Shown here: piece after piece, positions 10,301 to 19,864 of the stretch
Position numbering within the stretch: the stretch's first letter is position 1
How the letters are laid out: each line of letters starts with the position of its first letter
Assembly: GCF_015667585.1 (NCBI RefSeq)
Contig: NZ_JADPEG010000002.1
Location: forward strand, 1 to 64,000
Length of the DNA: 64,000 nucleotides
Source: Clostridium sp. D33t1_170424_F3
GTDB lineage: Bacteria > Bacillota > Clostridia > Oscillospirales > Acutalibacteraceae
Direction: 5' to 3'
The notes under the pieces: generated by a model
The model's database searches: none
Told to the model about the DNA's origin: nothing
Seen by the model: the letters and a program-made list of their open reading frames with translations, nothing else
Made by a program: the position numbers and the translations under genes

Positions 10301-13300
10301 GGGTTTCAGGATCTGTCCCTCCACAGCGCCTTCCACGGTAAACTGGCCGAAGCTTGCATACTTGGAAGGATCGATGGAATCCCAGGTGACGGAGAGCTCT
10401 CTTGCAAAGCTGTTCTCCACATAGGCTTTCACTTTTTCAGGCAGGATCGGGGCCTCATTCTTCTTTGTGGTCACCGTCACAGCATCATAGGCGGTCACAA
10501 CGATGGGAGCGCCTGCCGTGATGGTGAGCGTCAGCGTGTTGGAAGAAATGCTCTTGCCGCGATAGGTAACCTCAGCGGTCAATTCTACCGTACCGGCGGA
10601 GTGCGCTTCAATCTGCATATTGCTGTTGACCTTAATCCAACCCTTCGCCTCTGCGTCAACTGCCTTCACATCGTATACGACGTTCAAGTCGCTGTTGTTC
10701 AGAACGGTGCCGTCCTCCATTTTCGCTGTCAGCGTAAACGGAACGAGCTCATTCTCCGCAAAGGTGGTCTTTTCCGCTGCAATCTCAGCCTCGTGAATCA
10801 TTGCTGTGCTGCGGGTAAATTGAATGGTATAACGATTGGTTGTGCCATCTTCCGCTGTAACAGAGACAACCGCCGCATCGTTGCCGCTCATGGCGGGAAT
10901 GACAAACGCGGAAGCGTTTTCTGCTGCCGCTACGGTGATTTCCGGAATTTCTTCCGTAAAGCCAAGCACGTAGGTGTACGCGAATGTATCCGGTTCAAAG
11001 CTCTCCAGGTCCTTGCCGTTCAACTGCAGCGCGGTCAGCGTCGCATTACTGCTCGGAATCGGGGCCTCAATGGTGTCTGCATACGCTTTTAACTCGGAAA
11101 TGCCAACCGGCTTAAAGCTGCTGGCATCTTTTACCTGGCCCTTCATAGCCAAACGGATATATTTCGCATCGACTGCATCAAATGTTATTGGATATTCAGT
11201 CGAAACGTCTCCCTGAGCGACATTAAAACCGGTTGTCCTGCTCTGATTTTCAACCGTCGTCCACTCTGTACCGTCGTTGCTGTACTGCACCAAAAGTTCT
11301 CTGGGTTCTTTGGTCTGTCCGTCTGTAAAGAAATGCACACCTATCTTACCGATATTATGCGCCTCTTCAAACTCCACACTTACCCAGGAATTTTCAGCGC
11401 CAACACCGCCGTTCTGCCAGTTATTCCAGGAAGGATCAAATGCGATAACGCCGTCATTGATACTGTTCGACTTATTATGCCCTGTGCCCACGTTAAAGGA
11501 AGCATTCGCTTTAGGATAGGTTGCTCCGGACGGACGCACCGCTACATTATTGTTGTAAACAGCCTGCGTACCGACACGGATATATGCCTTCGCCTTAAAC
11601 GAAAATCCCTCTACGGCGCCTTCCTTTTCGACGATTCCCGCCTGCGCGACTTCGTCTTCTGTAATGGCATCCCAGGTTACAGCCGCACTCTGCTCTGTAC
11701 CGTCGCTGTACACGACTTTGACAGTAGCCGGCAGCGTCGGGATCGTCCCGGTCTTCGCAACAAGGCGGGTATCCTTTACGCCAAGCACGCCTTTGACAAT
11801 CACAGTGATTTCAATCGCTTCTCCGCCGTCAACGGTACCGCTGACAACAAAGGAACCCGGCTGTGCCAGATTCTCATCGGCAATGACATCCCATTCAACC
11901 GAAACGTCTTCCTTGCTACCGTCGCTGTAAATAGCGGTTACGGTTGCAGGCAGAACCGGCTGCACGCCAACATTGGTTGTCACAGAGGTCGGCGCATCGT
12001 AGCCGAGGATACGGCTGCCATCTTCTATATCCGCCGTAGTGTAACAAGTGATCTTGTCAGAGGCAAGGCCGTCTCCGGTTGCTGTCAAGGTAAAGGAACC
12101 TTCGTCTTTTGTGGATTTAACAATGACCAGCGCTTTGCCATTGAAGGCTTTTCTCTTCCACACGCCGTCATAATCTTTATAACGCTCCCAGCTGGGGGCA
12201 TTGCCGTTGTCCACACCGACAATCTCACCGTCTCCGGTGATGTCAAAATACATTTGATTGTCCGCTGTCGGCATAAAGTTGCCGTTTGCATCGTTGACAT
12301 CAACCGTAATATAGGAAAGATCATAACCGTCCGCCTTAATGACCTGACGGTCCGCGGAAAGTTTAATCGCCGCCGGGCTGTCCGCTGTAGCTACAACGTC
12401 TTCAGCAATTTTGTTGCCTTCGGCATCATAAGCAACCGCGGTCAGAGTGCCGGGCTCATACGGAATGCGCCATTCCAGATACAGTTTACTGTTGCTGTCC
12501 GGATTGACCTGATAGACCACGTCGTCGCCGTTCTCATCCTGATATGGCGCAATGGTCTTAAAGGTCTGTTTACCAAGGCTTTCGCCATCTTTGAACAGCT
12601 CCACAGAACGCGCGTTGGAATAAATACGGACCGGGATTTTTCCATTTACAGTGACTTTAGACGCCAGCGAAGCGTCTTCCCAGTTCCAGTGCGGCATAAT
12701 ATGCACCATCGGATTTTCTTCCACGCTGGTCCATTGGCTCTGATACAGATAATAGTCATCCTTTACAAAGCCTGCCGTATCCACTACGCCAAAGTAGCTA
12801 TTCTTCGGAGGCGCATAGGCATTCTGGTTCCACGGAGTCGGCTCGCCAATGTAGTCGAATCCGGTCCAGACAAACTCGCCAAGAACATATTTACGGTCGC
12901 GGTTTGTAACCCAAGACTGCGTTGCCGTACTTCCCCAGCCCACATGATCGTTATCATAGGAGGACTGTTGGTAATCCGGATGGGAACCAGAATCGCCTGT
13001 CCCCTCGCTGTCCGGATGTGCATATACACCGCGGCTCTTTGTCGCGGAGGAATTCTCCATACCACAGATAATCCAATCCGGGAACTGCTCATGTCTGTAT
13101 TCATAATAAGACGGGCCGTGATCCACATAGTTCATACCGACAACATCCAGCATATCGGCCACCTGCGTATAATAGCCGGTGTTTGTGCTGTCGCGGAACT
13201 TATCTTCGCCCATCGTATACGGTCTGGTATTGTCAATTTCTTTTCCGACCTTCAAGAGATTAGCTGCAGTCTGAAGACTCTTTGCTTCACCAGTTTCCCA

Positions 13301-14755
13301 GATCTCATTACCAATCGACCACATAATGATTCCGGGGAAATTCTTTCCGCGGTCGATCATGGTCTGCAGATCAAATTCCGCCCAAGTCTGTCCAGCTTTT
13401 GCATCGGGATGCGTTGCTGTTCTTTCAAAGAAACGCTTTGCATAGTCGTATGTATTCTTGCCGTTGTACCAACCATCAAACGCTTCTTCAATAACCATCA
13501 GGCCCAACCGATCGCAAATCTCAAGCAGCTCGTCCGCCGCCGGGTTATGCGTAACACGGATAGCGTTGACACCCATTCCCTTCAGGATCTGCATCTGGCG
13601 TTCAATCGCACGATAATATGCAGCCGAACCCAAAGAACCCTGATCGTGGTGCATGCACATACCCTTCAGTTTCATCCATTCGCCATTCAGATAAAAGCCC
13701 TCGTTATTGGTAACTGTTGTCCAGCGGAAACCAAAGCGGGATTCGTAACGGTCTGTCACGACGCCGTCCACCAGAATCTCTGTTAAAACCTTATAAAGGT
13801 TCGGAGAATCCACAGACCACAGCTCCGGATCCACTGCTTCTAGCGTCTGCTCCACGGTTTGCACTTCGCCTGCCGCAACCTCTACAGGATCAGAGATAAC
13901 CGCATCTGTAAAGACTGTATCGTCTTCATAATTCAGGATAGAAGTCTGGACTTCAACCGTCTGTGCTTCCTCTGAATCATTCTGCACCTTCGTCACAACA
14001 TCGACATCCGTTGCAAAACTGCCTGCAGAATAATCATTCTCCAGATTCGGCGTGGTGATCTTCGTGCCGTATTTGGCCAGATGCACCGGTTCTGTCACAA
14101 TCAGGTTGACGTTGCGGTAAATACCGCTGCCGGAATACCAGCGGCTGGTTTTACCGCTGCTTTCGGTTCTGTTTTCCGCACGCACGGCAATCACGTTTTC
14201 CGTTTTACCGTCGCAGATCAGATCGTCGGTAATATCATACGTAAATTCCAGATACCCATTGGGATAATTGCCAATCAAATTCCCATTGACATAGGTGGTG
14301 CTGTTCATGTAGACGCCGCCGAATTCAATGTTAATTCGTTTGCCCGCCATTTCCTCCGGCAGGACAAAGGTTTTTCTGTACCAACCGGTACCGCCGGCCA
14401 AATGGCCAATCTCCGAAGTGGTTGCATTGCCATTTGTAAAATCAAGCTCAATGCTCCAGTCGTGGGGCAGCGTTAAACTGCGCCAGCTGGAATCGTCAAA
14501 GTTTTTGTTGCCGGCATTGGAAGGATCCCCCAAATAGAACTTCCAATCGTCGTTGAACAGGATTTCCCGTTCGGTTTCATCCGTAACTTCCGTCAGCACT
14601 GTACGTTCGGTGCTGTCCTTCACATCCTGCTCTGTCATTGCCAGCGCGCCGGTGAAACTACCTGTTGCAATTGTTGCCGCCAACAGCAAAGCCAACAGCT
14701 TTTTGCTATGTTTCACGTTTTCAAATACCTCCTTCACTCGTTCTCTTCTCTTCAT
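7388..14755 (-). CDS. Giant secreted multidomain GH2 glycosidase (about 2,455 aa)
   Basis: The ATG at 14755 is preceded by GAGGTG at good distance and gives MKRRERVKEVFENVKHSKK plus a hydrophobic signal stretch. An ATG ten codons upstream (14785) has its AGGAGG only 1 nt away. GH2 sugar-binding, Ig and TIM-barrel domains cover about residues 60-640, with acid/base E484 in MWSIGNE and nucleophile E627 in GEFVWTGFDYIGEP. Next come a DUF4982-like domain (about 700-800), Ig-like group 4 modules, a discoidin domain (about 1085-1218), cadherin-like beta-sandwich and further Ig-like modules, a second discoidin-like region (about 1580-1780), FIVAR-like helical repeats (about 2030-2320), a Gly/Ser linker and a 95-residue C-terminal module. 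No LPxTG sorting signal is visible. It is a paralogue of the preceding GH2. An extracellular, surface-associated galactosidase is inferred. Confidence 0.92.
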   Translation of the reverse strand: MKRRERVKEVFENVKHSKKLLALLLAATIATGSFTGALAMTEQDVKDSTERTVLTEVTDETEREILFNDDWKFYLGDPSNAGNKNFDDSSWRSLTLPHDWSIELDFTNGNATTSEIGHLAGGTGWYRKTFVLPEEMAGKRINIEFGGVYMNSTTYVNGNLIGNYPNGYLEFTYDITDDLICDGKTENVIAVRAENRTESSGKTSRWYSGSGIYRNVNLIVTEPVHLAKYGTKITTPNLENDYSAGSFATDVDVVTKVQNDSEEAQTVEVQTSILNYEDDTVFTDAVISDPVEVAAGEVQTVEQTLEAVDPELWSVDSPNLYKVLTEILVDGVVTDRYESRFGFRWTTVTNNEGFYLNGEWMKLKGMCMHHDQGSLGSAAYYRAIERQMQILKGMGVNAIRVTHNPAADELLEICDRLGLMVIEEAFDGWYNGKNTYDYAKRFFERTATHPDAKAGQTWAEFDLQTMIDRGKNFPGIIMWSIGNEIWETGEAKSLQTAANLLKVGKEIDNTRPYTMGEDKFRDSTNTGYYTQVADMLDVVGMNYVDHGPSYYEYRHEQFPDWIICGMENSSATKSRGVYAHPDSEGTGDSGSHPDYQQSSYDNDHVGWGSTATQSWVTNRDRKYVLGEFVWTGFDYIGEPTPWNQNAYAPPKNSYFGVVDTAGFVKDDYYLYQSQWTSVEENPMVHIMPHWNWEDASLASKVTVNGKIPVRIYSNARSVELFKDGESLGKQTFKTIAPYQDENGDDVVYQVNPDSNSKLYLEWRIPYEPGTLTAVAYDAEGNKIAEDVVATADSPAAIKLSADRQVIKADGYDLSYITVDVNDANGNFMPTADNQMYFDITGDGEIVGVDNGNAPSWERYKDYDGVWKRKAFNGKALVIVKSTKDEGSFTLTATGDGLASDKITCYTTADIEDGSRILGYDAPTSVTTNVGVQPVLPATVTAIYSDGSKEDVSVEWDVIADENLAQPGSFVVSGTVDGGEAIEITVIVKGVLGVKDTRLVAKTGTIPTLPATVKVVYSDGTEQSAAVTWDAITEDEVAQAGIVEKEGAVEGFSFKAKAYIRVGTQAVYNNNVAVRPSGATYPKANASFNVGTGHNKSNSINDGVIAFDPSWNNWQNGGVGAENSWVSVEFEEAHNIGKIGVHFFTDGQTKEPRELLVQYSNDGTEWTTVENQSRTTGFNVAQGDVSTEYPITFDAVDAKYIRLAMKGQVKDASSFKPVGISELKAYADTIEAPIPSSNATLTALQLNGKDLESFEPDTFAYTYVLGFTEEIPEITVAAAENASAFVIPAMSGNDAAVVSVTAEDGTTNRYTIQFTRSTAMIHEAEIAAEKTTFAENELVPFTLTAKMEDGTVLNNSDLNVVYDVKAVDAEAKGWIKVNSNMQIEAHSAGTVELTAEVTYRGKSISSNTLTLTITAGAPIVVTAYDAVTVTTKKNEAPILPEKVKAYVENSFARELSVTWDSIDPSKYASFGQFTVEGAVEGQILKPTATVIVKDAVAARQFSTATPYAVIPQLPETVTVYNSDGTSATDVEVVWDDVSADAFKVEEGTIVPVNGTVTVDGTELPVVANVRVTKAEVTQSANYALMRNGYELPFAIASYTNDVPESTDRVDKLNDGIVSFATTDAAGKNIWCDWQRGAGGTENWIGVIMANEGIVTKRFIDTLNVGFYDEGPSGGTQKPSDYRVEYYTGPIDFTLPAGPSTGLGPNNPRGHVRDMADSPLNDNANWTEVTYIDGKPSVKTGELTEVSFEPVETCILRVYMIPTGTVCLGATELQFFGKIATAKSNYEVTAIRVGDQEIPLFPGVMDYDIKLPSAEVPTVTATATNNASVTVVPAIDANGAAKIIFVPEDGSVANTKTYTIQFSSDVVEPTYPVQVAPVEGAAVSSNVPQAKEGDTVTVSIADIAAGKQFKSIAVSDAEGNAIATAEVVKGEQYTFVMPASAVTVTVTLEDTDPTGKHILRANYDGRDVSLWINGEQQKFADNIGYYMVKLEADAPIALTFKPRHEGREFREITLNGEIQTLLGTKEFLYTDTMGTEDTILDFTFDVVYKSLLKIAIDAAQAEVENGNAGKLLPAVKEKFETRFTTAKTVYEDANATQNQIDAAAYDLTVILHYMMFRPGSKEDLKKMIDDAKAIDFSNFLPEGKPAVEAALAKAEAVYADPDAMQKEIDEASKALFDAMMALERPADREVLDRLIEEADAIVAILDKYVPAGQEEFLAALAEAKKLTDTATSDEIKKAVDTLTNAMAELRKKADKSELEALLASVENLKASDYTAESFARLATAIDNAKKVMNDENLSDKDQAVVTNAVNEVRTAESLLVPAKQNHKPSGGGSSSGGGSSSGNAYGGTGTAVATSPIVTAGQNVLAAASVRSDTTLPFTLKRGSAYCFKMTVVNGNESTIPNFTVGNGDVLKTQYVTKIGNDYYYRVWAIGKPGQSTGVYTALPGQASQKHCVVTIG

Positions 14756-15172
14756 TGTCTCACCTCTCAAATTTTGCCTCAGCATTCCTCCTTTAGAACA
14801 CTATTAAGATACTGTTATCCCCTCATGTGGAAAAGGTTCCATTTGTCCCTCATTACACAGATATGTATAACGAAGCACAAATTCGCCATGAAGATATTGT
14901 TAATAATAACACATTCCAAGGCCAACCACAAGATATAAAACACTTTTAGATAAAAAATTTCAACGATTGTGTACCTGTTCTTCTGTTTCTTTTTTCAAGC
15001 AATAATATCTTATTTTTAATACAATTATTGGTTTATTTATCATATCTTTCTAATTTTATTGCTTTTTAAAAAGTATCTTTTCCACACAATTCATTTTGTT
15101 ATAGTGGGAGCATACATGTAACATTTTACCATCATATTTTTATTCATTTACCAGATTATTCTATGATTATAT

Positions 15173-15203
15173 GACGGGCGGCCCGGTATCCGGGCGGCCC
15201 GTC
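15173..15203. terminator. GC-rich hairpin after the glycosyltransferase gene
   Basis: A 14-bp inverted repeat with one mismatch and a 3-nt loop (TAT) lies 20 bp downstream of the glycosyltransferase stop. No clear T-tract follows on the minus strand, so it may act as a weak or factor-assisted terminator. The rest of 14786-15223 is AT-rich, holds the unseen promoter of the GH2 gene, and shows no other gene. Confidence 0.4.
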
Positions 15204-15223
15204 AGGATATTTATATACAATAC

Positions 15224-16306
15224 TTATTTATCTTTGCTCAGCCGTTTTTCAAAATACGTTCGATTGAACTGAACCGCCTGCGCATTCGGCTTACACTCTC
15301 CCGCCAATTCATTGTAAAAACTGGCGACATCATATTTTCCCAATCTGTCATAGCAGACGCACAACTGTAAATACGGGAGATAATCATGGCTGTCCGGCTC
15401 TGAAAACCCACCGGATTGTTCCCTGCGAGGCTGCTCTACCGCAGTTTCAAACCAAAATACCGCTTGCTGTAGTTGGTTCCGGTCCAAAAAGTGTTTGCCA
15501 ATTTCACAACACACCTCAGACCGCGGCGTATCGTAAACCAAACTGCGCAATAAATCGCGCAGTGCAAGGTCCTCTTCATTCATGGCATAATGACAATACG
15601 CCATTTGACGGCAGGCGTCAATCTCATTTTCTATCCATCCCCGGCCCGAATCCAGAAAGGATGCATATTCCTTTAATGCGTCCTCATACCGTTTATGATA
15701 ATACAGTTCACGCGCATAATAGAACTGTTCGCGCGGGTCCAGCGTTTTTCCCTCCGATCGCAGCTTTTCAAAAATACGCAAATTCCGGTCCGGGTCGCTG
15801 GGATGAAGTTTTTGATGCGTGACAGCCGTGTCGACATGGATGATTTGACCGGCAGGCGTAATGACCTCATGCACCGCGCCCTGCCAGACAAATCCCATGC
15901 GGTTACGGATCAGTCTCTCCCGATAATAGGAAAAGGTGGGGGTTCCTTCCTCATCAAAGGCCGTATGGTACTTCATCATGACAATGCTGACCGACGGGTC
16001 CAGCTCCGATTTCAGTTTTAAAAGCTGCTTTGCATCCTTTTCCAGCAAAACGTCGTCTGCGTCCAGCCACATGCAATAGTCCATTTCCGCTTTTGAAAAA
16101 GAGAAATTTCGGGCGGCGGCAAAATCGTCGATCCACGGGAAATCATACACCTGATCCGTATAGTTCCGCGCGATTTCTTTTGTTGCGTCTGTGGACCCGG
16201 TGTCCACCACGATGATTTCATCCACACAAGCCCGGACGGAATCCAAACATCGCGCCAGGACATCTTCTTCATTTTTTACAATCATACACAGGCTGATCGT
16301 TGCCAT
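15224..16306 (-). CDS. Family 2 glycosyltransferase with TPR-like C-terminus
   Basis: A 360-residue cytoplasmic GT-A protein. The N-terminus ISLCMIVKNEEDVLARCLDSV and the VDTGSTDAT motif are typical of GT2, and WLDADD provides the metal-binding DxD. The C-terminal half (about 200-360) is helical and TPR-like. This architecture is shared with the SunS-type peptide S-glycosyltransferase group, though many relatives act on other acceptors. A GGGGG-rich site sits 8 nt before the ATG. It stands alone on the minus strand with no bacteriocin or capsule gene beside it, so the acceptor is unknown. Confidence 0.85.
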   Translation of the reverse strand: MATISLCMIVKNEEDVLARCLDSVRACVDEIIVVDTGSTDATKEIARNYTDQVYDFPWIDDFAAARNFSFSKAEMDYCMWLDADDVLLEKDAKQLLKLKSELDPSVSIVMMKYHTAFDEEGTPTFSYYRERLIRNRMGFVWQGAVHEVITPAGQIIHVDTAVTHQKLHPSDPDRNLRIFEKLRSEGKTLDPREQFYYARELYYHKRYEDALKEYASFLDSGRGWIENEIDACRQMAYCHYAMNEEDLALRDLLRSLVYDTPRSEVCCEIGKHFLDRNQLQQAVFWFETAVEQPRREQSGGFSEPDSHDYLPYLQLCVCYDRLGKYDVASFYNELAGECKPNAQAVQFNRTYFEKRLSKDK

Positions 16307-16491
16307 AGCAAAGCCCCCTCACCGGATTGCGGCCTTTTTGTTCTCAGAAAGACCCATTTATTCCATCCTATGCTGCTAAAATAAAATGGTTCCCGATTCG
16401 CAGACTTCTACAGGCTGCCGGATCATCGGATTGATCGCCCATATCGGGAAAAATGGAAAAGATACTTGCAATAGCTGCTTTTTTGTGGTAC

Positions 16492-16497
16492 TATAAT
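16492..16497 (+). promoter_or_regulatory. Candidate -10 box of secG-rnr
   Basis: TATAAT lies 53 bp ahead of secG. A good -35 at standard spacing is not evident. A small hairpin (AGGAGC pairing with GCTCCT, 16511-16526) sits between it and the secG ribosome site. Confidence 0.4.
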
Positions 16498-16549
16498 CAA
16501 AGCTATTTATAGGAGCTTGGGCTCCTGGCAGTATTATCGGAGGTGCAGT

Positions 16550-16804
16550 ATGAACGCGTTGCAAATTGTTTTCGGGGTCGTTCTGGCTTTGTTCTCCATC
16601 GCTATCATCGTGATTGTTCTGTTGCAGGAAGGCCATCAGGCGGGACTGGGAGCAATTACAGGCGGTGCGGATACATTTTTGGCAAAGAACCAGGCTCGGA
16701 CCGTGGATGCGTTTCTCGCAAGATGGACAAAGGTAGTCGCCGTCGGCTTCTTCCTTCTGGTCATCGTATTGAACGCGATCCTGTTTTTTGGCGTAGGCCA
16801 ATAA
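16550..16804 (+). CDS. secG: Preprotein translocase subunit SecG
   Basis: An 84-residue protein with two membrane segments (about 3-22 and 57-80) and the cytoplasmic loop GLGAITGGADTFLAKNQARTVDAF, the SecG hallmark. SecG is the accessory subunit of the SecYEG channel. The ATG at 16550 has GGAGG 6 nt upstream; the longer frame from 16517 lacks a ribosome site. It lies ahead of rnr, as in many Firmicutes. Confidence 0.93.
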   Translation: MNALQIVFGVVLALFSIAIIVIVLLQEGHQAGLGAITGGADTFLAKNQARTVDAFLARWTKVVAVGFFLLVIVLNAILFFGVGQ

Positions 16805-16819
16805 ATCCGAATGCAAAAA

Positions 16820-16848
16820 GCCCCGCTTCTGAAAGCGGGGCTTTTTTT
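16820..16848 (+). terminator. Intrinsic terminator after secG
   Basis: A 9-bp GC-rich stem (16820-16828 with 16833-16841) is followed by seven T residues. It lies 16 bp after the secG stop, so rnr beyond it would need read-through or its own promoter. Confidence 0.85.
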
Positions 16849-16977
16849 GCCTGAATTTAGCTGTGGCAGTCCTCAAAAACAAAGATATAAAACCGTTAAA
16901 AACAGGGAAGAATGATTTGAGTAATGGCGCGGACCGCGCCGCCCCGCCACAGACGGCGGGCAAAGGAGTACAAGACA

Positions 16978-19191
16978 ATGTTGGAAGAAATGAAAGACAA
17001 AATTCTGCATGCAGTGCAGAAAACGCCGCAGGTATTCACTTCCCGCGGCTTGATCCGAAAGATGAAAATAAAAGATACCAAGCTGTTTTATCAGGCTTTA
17101 AACCAGCTCAAGCAGCAGGGCCTTGTCAGCGTCAACAAAAAGCACCGGGTGCAGGCCGCGCCCGGCCCGCGCATGGCGTCGTCCAGCGCCGTCAAGCGTT
17201 CGGAGAAGGGCGGAAATGTCAAAGCAAAAAATCTGCGTCCGATCCGTGAACAACTGCGCCGGCCTGTTGAAAAAATCGAGGGTGTAAAAAAAGCCGTGAT
17301 CGTATCCCTCAGCAAAGGCTTTGCCTTTGCGCGGCCTGAAGACGGCGGCGACGATTTGTTCATTCACGCCAACCGGTTGAAGTCCGCCTTCATCGGCGAC
17401 TCCGTCGTGCTGGATCACATTCAGCGCAGCGAGCGCGGCTTTTCTGCCGACGTGGAAACCGTTACGGAAAAGGCCAGCCGCCTGCTGACCGGTACGCTGG
17501 TCCAGGGTGATTTAGGCCTGGAATTCATGCCGGACGATGCAATCCGGTACAACCTGCCGGTCCAGAAGGACAGCATCAAGCACCTGCGCGCCTGGACCAA
17601 GGTACAGGCGGAAATTCACCATGTTCCCGGAAGAGACGACCTGTCCGCCCGCATCGTCAAGGTCTACGGAGCCTCCAACAGCGCCAAAATCTGCGCCGAC
17701 GCCATCATCGACCAGAACGGCATCCGGACCAAATTCTCGGATGAAGTGCTGGCGGAAGCCAAGAGAGTCTCCAAACGGGGAATCTCTGAAAAAGACCTGA
17801 AGGGCCGTTTGGATCTGCGGGACACCAACATCTGCACCATCGACAGCGCGGACGCCAAAGACCTAGACGACGCCATATCGGTCAGCCGCACCCGGCTGGG
17901 CTACCGGCTGGGCGTACACATCGCAGACGTCTCCCACTATGTAAAGGCGGGCGGCGCAATCGATATGGAAGCGCGGGAACGCGGCACCTCCGTGTATTTT
18001 GCGGACCGGGTCATTCCCATGCTGCCGGTGGAGCTCAGCAATGGCGTGTGCTCTCTGAATGCGGGCGAAGACAAACTGACGCTCTCCGCGATCATCGAGC
18101 TGGACAAACAGGGGGCCATTTTGTCCTATCGGTTCCGCAAGAGCGTCATCAACTCCAAAGTGCGTGGCGTTTACTCAGAGGTCAACGAGATTTTTGCAGG
18201 CAAGGCCAGCAAGGAACTGCGGAAAAAATATGCGCCGGTGATCCGCTCCCTAAACGCCGCCCGTGAACTGGCGGACATTCTGCGGGAACGAGGCAGGCAA
18301 AACGGCACAGTGGATTTGGAAAGCACGGAATCCAAATTCACATTGGATGAAACGGGTGTGTGCGTCGAGGTAAGTCCGCGCGGCACCGGTGAATCGGAGC
18401 AGATGATCGAACAGCTGATGATCGCCGCCAACCAGGCGGCGGCCAAGCTGGCCAAGCAGGCACGCATTCCGTTTGTCTACCGCATTCACGATCAGCCGGA
18501 CCCCGCGCGCGTGGAGACGCTGGCGGACCTGGTGGCGGCGCTTGGCCTGAACGCTGTGAGCCTGCGGCACAGCGCCAGCGTGACAACCGCCGACTTTGCG
18601 AAAGTCATGGAGCAGGCGCAAAACACGCCGGCACAGAAGGTGGTTTCCCACCAGCTGCTGCGCACCATGGCGAAAGCCCGCTACGATACCCAGCCGGTCG
18701 GGCATTTCGGCCTGGCGCTGGAGGACTACTGCCATTTCACCTCCCCGATCCGCCGTTATCCCGATACCGCGATTCACCGCATCATTTCCGCTTACCTGGA
18801 GAAGGACAAGCAGATGGATTTGCACTTTGCCGATTTTGCAAAGCTTGCAGCCTCCCAATCCTCCAAGTGCGAGGTGCGCGCGATGATGGCGGAACGCAGC
18901 GCGGAGGACTGCTACATGGCGGAATATATGACGCAGCATCTCGGCGAGGAATACGAAGGTATCATCAGCGGCGTGACCATGCGCGGCGTCTTTGTGGAGC
19001 TTCCCAATACGGTGGAGGGCTTTGTTCCGGTAACCGCCTTTGAGGGCGCGCATTTCCAGTTTGACGGTCTGATTACCCAATACGACGAGACGACCGGAAA
19101 GAAGCTGACCATTGGCCAGCCCCTGCGCGTCAAAGCGGCCGCCGCGGATGTGGCCAGCGGACGCATCGATTTCATCCCGGCGGAAATATAA
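16978..19191 (+). CDS. rnr: Ribonuclease R
   Basis: A 737-residue 3'-5' exoribonuclease of the RNB family. It has an N-terminal winged-helix-like segment (1-60), OB/cold-shock domains (about 90-230), the RNB catalytic domain with IDSADAKDLDDAIS (metal-binding aspartates), and a C-terminal S1 domain (YEGIISGVTMRGVFVEL). The start at 16978 follows AAAGGAG at 9 nt; the longer frame from 16924 has no such site. The secG-rnr order is common in Firmicutes, where smpB often comes next, but no smpB is present here. Role: degradation of structured RNA and rRNA quality control. Confidence 0.95.
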   Translation: MLEEMKDKILHAVQKTPQVFTSRGLIRKMKIKDTKLFYQALNQLKQQGLVSVNKKHRVQAAPGPRMASSSAVKRSEKGGNVKAKNLRPIREQLRRPVEKIEGVKKAVIVSLSKGFAFARPEDGGDDLFIHANRLKSAFIGDSVVLDHIQRSERGFSADVETVTEKASRLLTGTLVQGDLGLEFMPDDAIRYNLPVQKDSIKHLRAWTKVQAEIHHVPGRDDLSARIVKVYGASNSAKICADAIIDQNGIRTKFSDEVLAEAKRVSKRGISEKDLKGRLDLRDTNICTIDSADAKDLDDAISVSRTRLGYRLGVHIADVSHYVKAGGAIDMEARERGTSVYFADRVIPMLPVELSNGVCSLNAGEDKLTLSAIIELDKQGAILSYRFRKSVINSKVRGVYSEVNEIFAGKASKELRKKYAPVIRSLNAARELADILRERGRQNGTVDLESTESKFTLDETGVCVEVSPRGTGESEQMIEQLMIAANQAAAKLAKQARIPFVYRIHDQPDPARVETLADLVAALGLNAVSLRHSASVTTADFAKVMEQAQNTPAQKVVSHQLLRTMAKARYDTQPVGHFGLALEDYCHFTSPIRRYPDTAIHRIISAYLEKDKQMDLHFADFAKLAASQSSKCEVRAMMAERSAEDCYMAEYMTQHLGEEYEGIISGVTMRGVFVELPNTVEGFVPVTAFEGAHFQFDGLITQYDETTGKKLTIGQPLRVKAAAADVASGRIDFIPAEI

Positions 19192-19200
19192 GCCTCACAG

Positions 19201-19233
19201 AACCCCGGCACGGCGCAAAACCGTGCCGGGGTT
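19201..19233 (+). terminator. Intrinsic terminator after rnr
   Basis: A 13-bp perfect stem (19201-19213 with 19221-19233) with a 7-nt loop starts 9 bp after the rnr stop and ends in a short T-rich stretch. The following 260 bp show no gene. Confidence 0.8.
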
Positions 19234-19495
19234 TGTTATGCGCAATTTCGTTGTTTTTCAGGATTCACCTTTTCTTTGAATTCCTCCCCTGAGTTTGCCC
19301 TTGCCTGCAAATGCAGTACGCATCCTTTCCCTGTCTCTCCCCTGTTTACGCCAAACCAAATGCAGATTTCATTTGTTTTTCTCCAAAAACCGGTATAAAG
19401 GATGGAATAAACGCCCACCATAGGAACATAAAGATAAACGTACGCGCGGGGACTCTGATGGAACCGCACGGGTGCGGATGGAAAGTGGTGTTACT

Positions 19496-19777
19496 ATGGA
19501 ATCGGTGTTGAAACTGATACAACTGGTGGATGGCCGGGAACGAAGCAATCAAAAGGAGGAAAAAGAAAAGCAGCAGCTTTTGGAGGAAGTCCGGGAAGTC
19601 AGCAGGCTGATGGCCTGTAACGACCGCTGGTTTGAACTGGAATGCGACGGCGACCTGATTGAAGCCTGTATTTATCAGCGCGAAGCGCTGCGCGCGCGGT
19701 ACCGCCATTTATTGGAGACCGCACGGCGCAAGGGAATCAGCTGTACGCCGTTTCAGTCAAAAAGAGCGGAGGGTTAG
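19496..19777 (+). CDS. yaaL: DUF2508 (YaaL-like) protein
   Basis: A 93-residue, highly charged helical protein. The stretch LLEEVREVSRLMACNDRWFE followed by DLIEACIYQREALRARYRHLL matches the YaaL/DUF2508 pattern (helix, DxDLIxAxIYE, RYRYLL). Function is unknown; in Bacillus it lies between recR and bofA, and here it also precedes bofA, which supports the assignment. The start is uncertain: GTG 19472 and ATG 19478 are in frame and none has a strong ribosome site. Confidence 0.75.
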   Translation: MESVLKLIQLVDGRERSNQKEEKEKQQLLEEVREVSRLMACNDRWFELECDGDLIEACIYQREALRARYRHLLETARRKGISCTPFQSKRAEG

Positions 19778-19864
19778 GCCTGAACAGCAGGCTTTTCCCT
19801 CCCCTTAGCCGATCACAAAGAAACAGGCAAACGGAAGATAAGCGAAGGGAAATGGTGATGTACA

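Noticed and set aside
4700-13786. Several 600-800-codon plus-strand frames opposite the GH2 genes
   Set aside because: All are antisense shadows of the GH2 coding frames with Arg/His/Cys-rich, non-protein-like composition.
16376-16978. 200-codon minus-strand frame over secG
   Set aside because: It overlaps secG, its terminator and the rnr start region; its composition follows the opposite strand.
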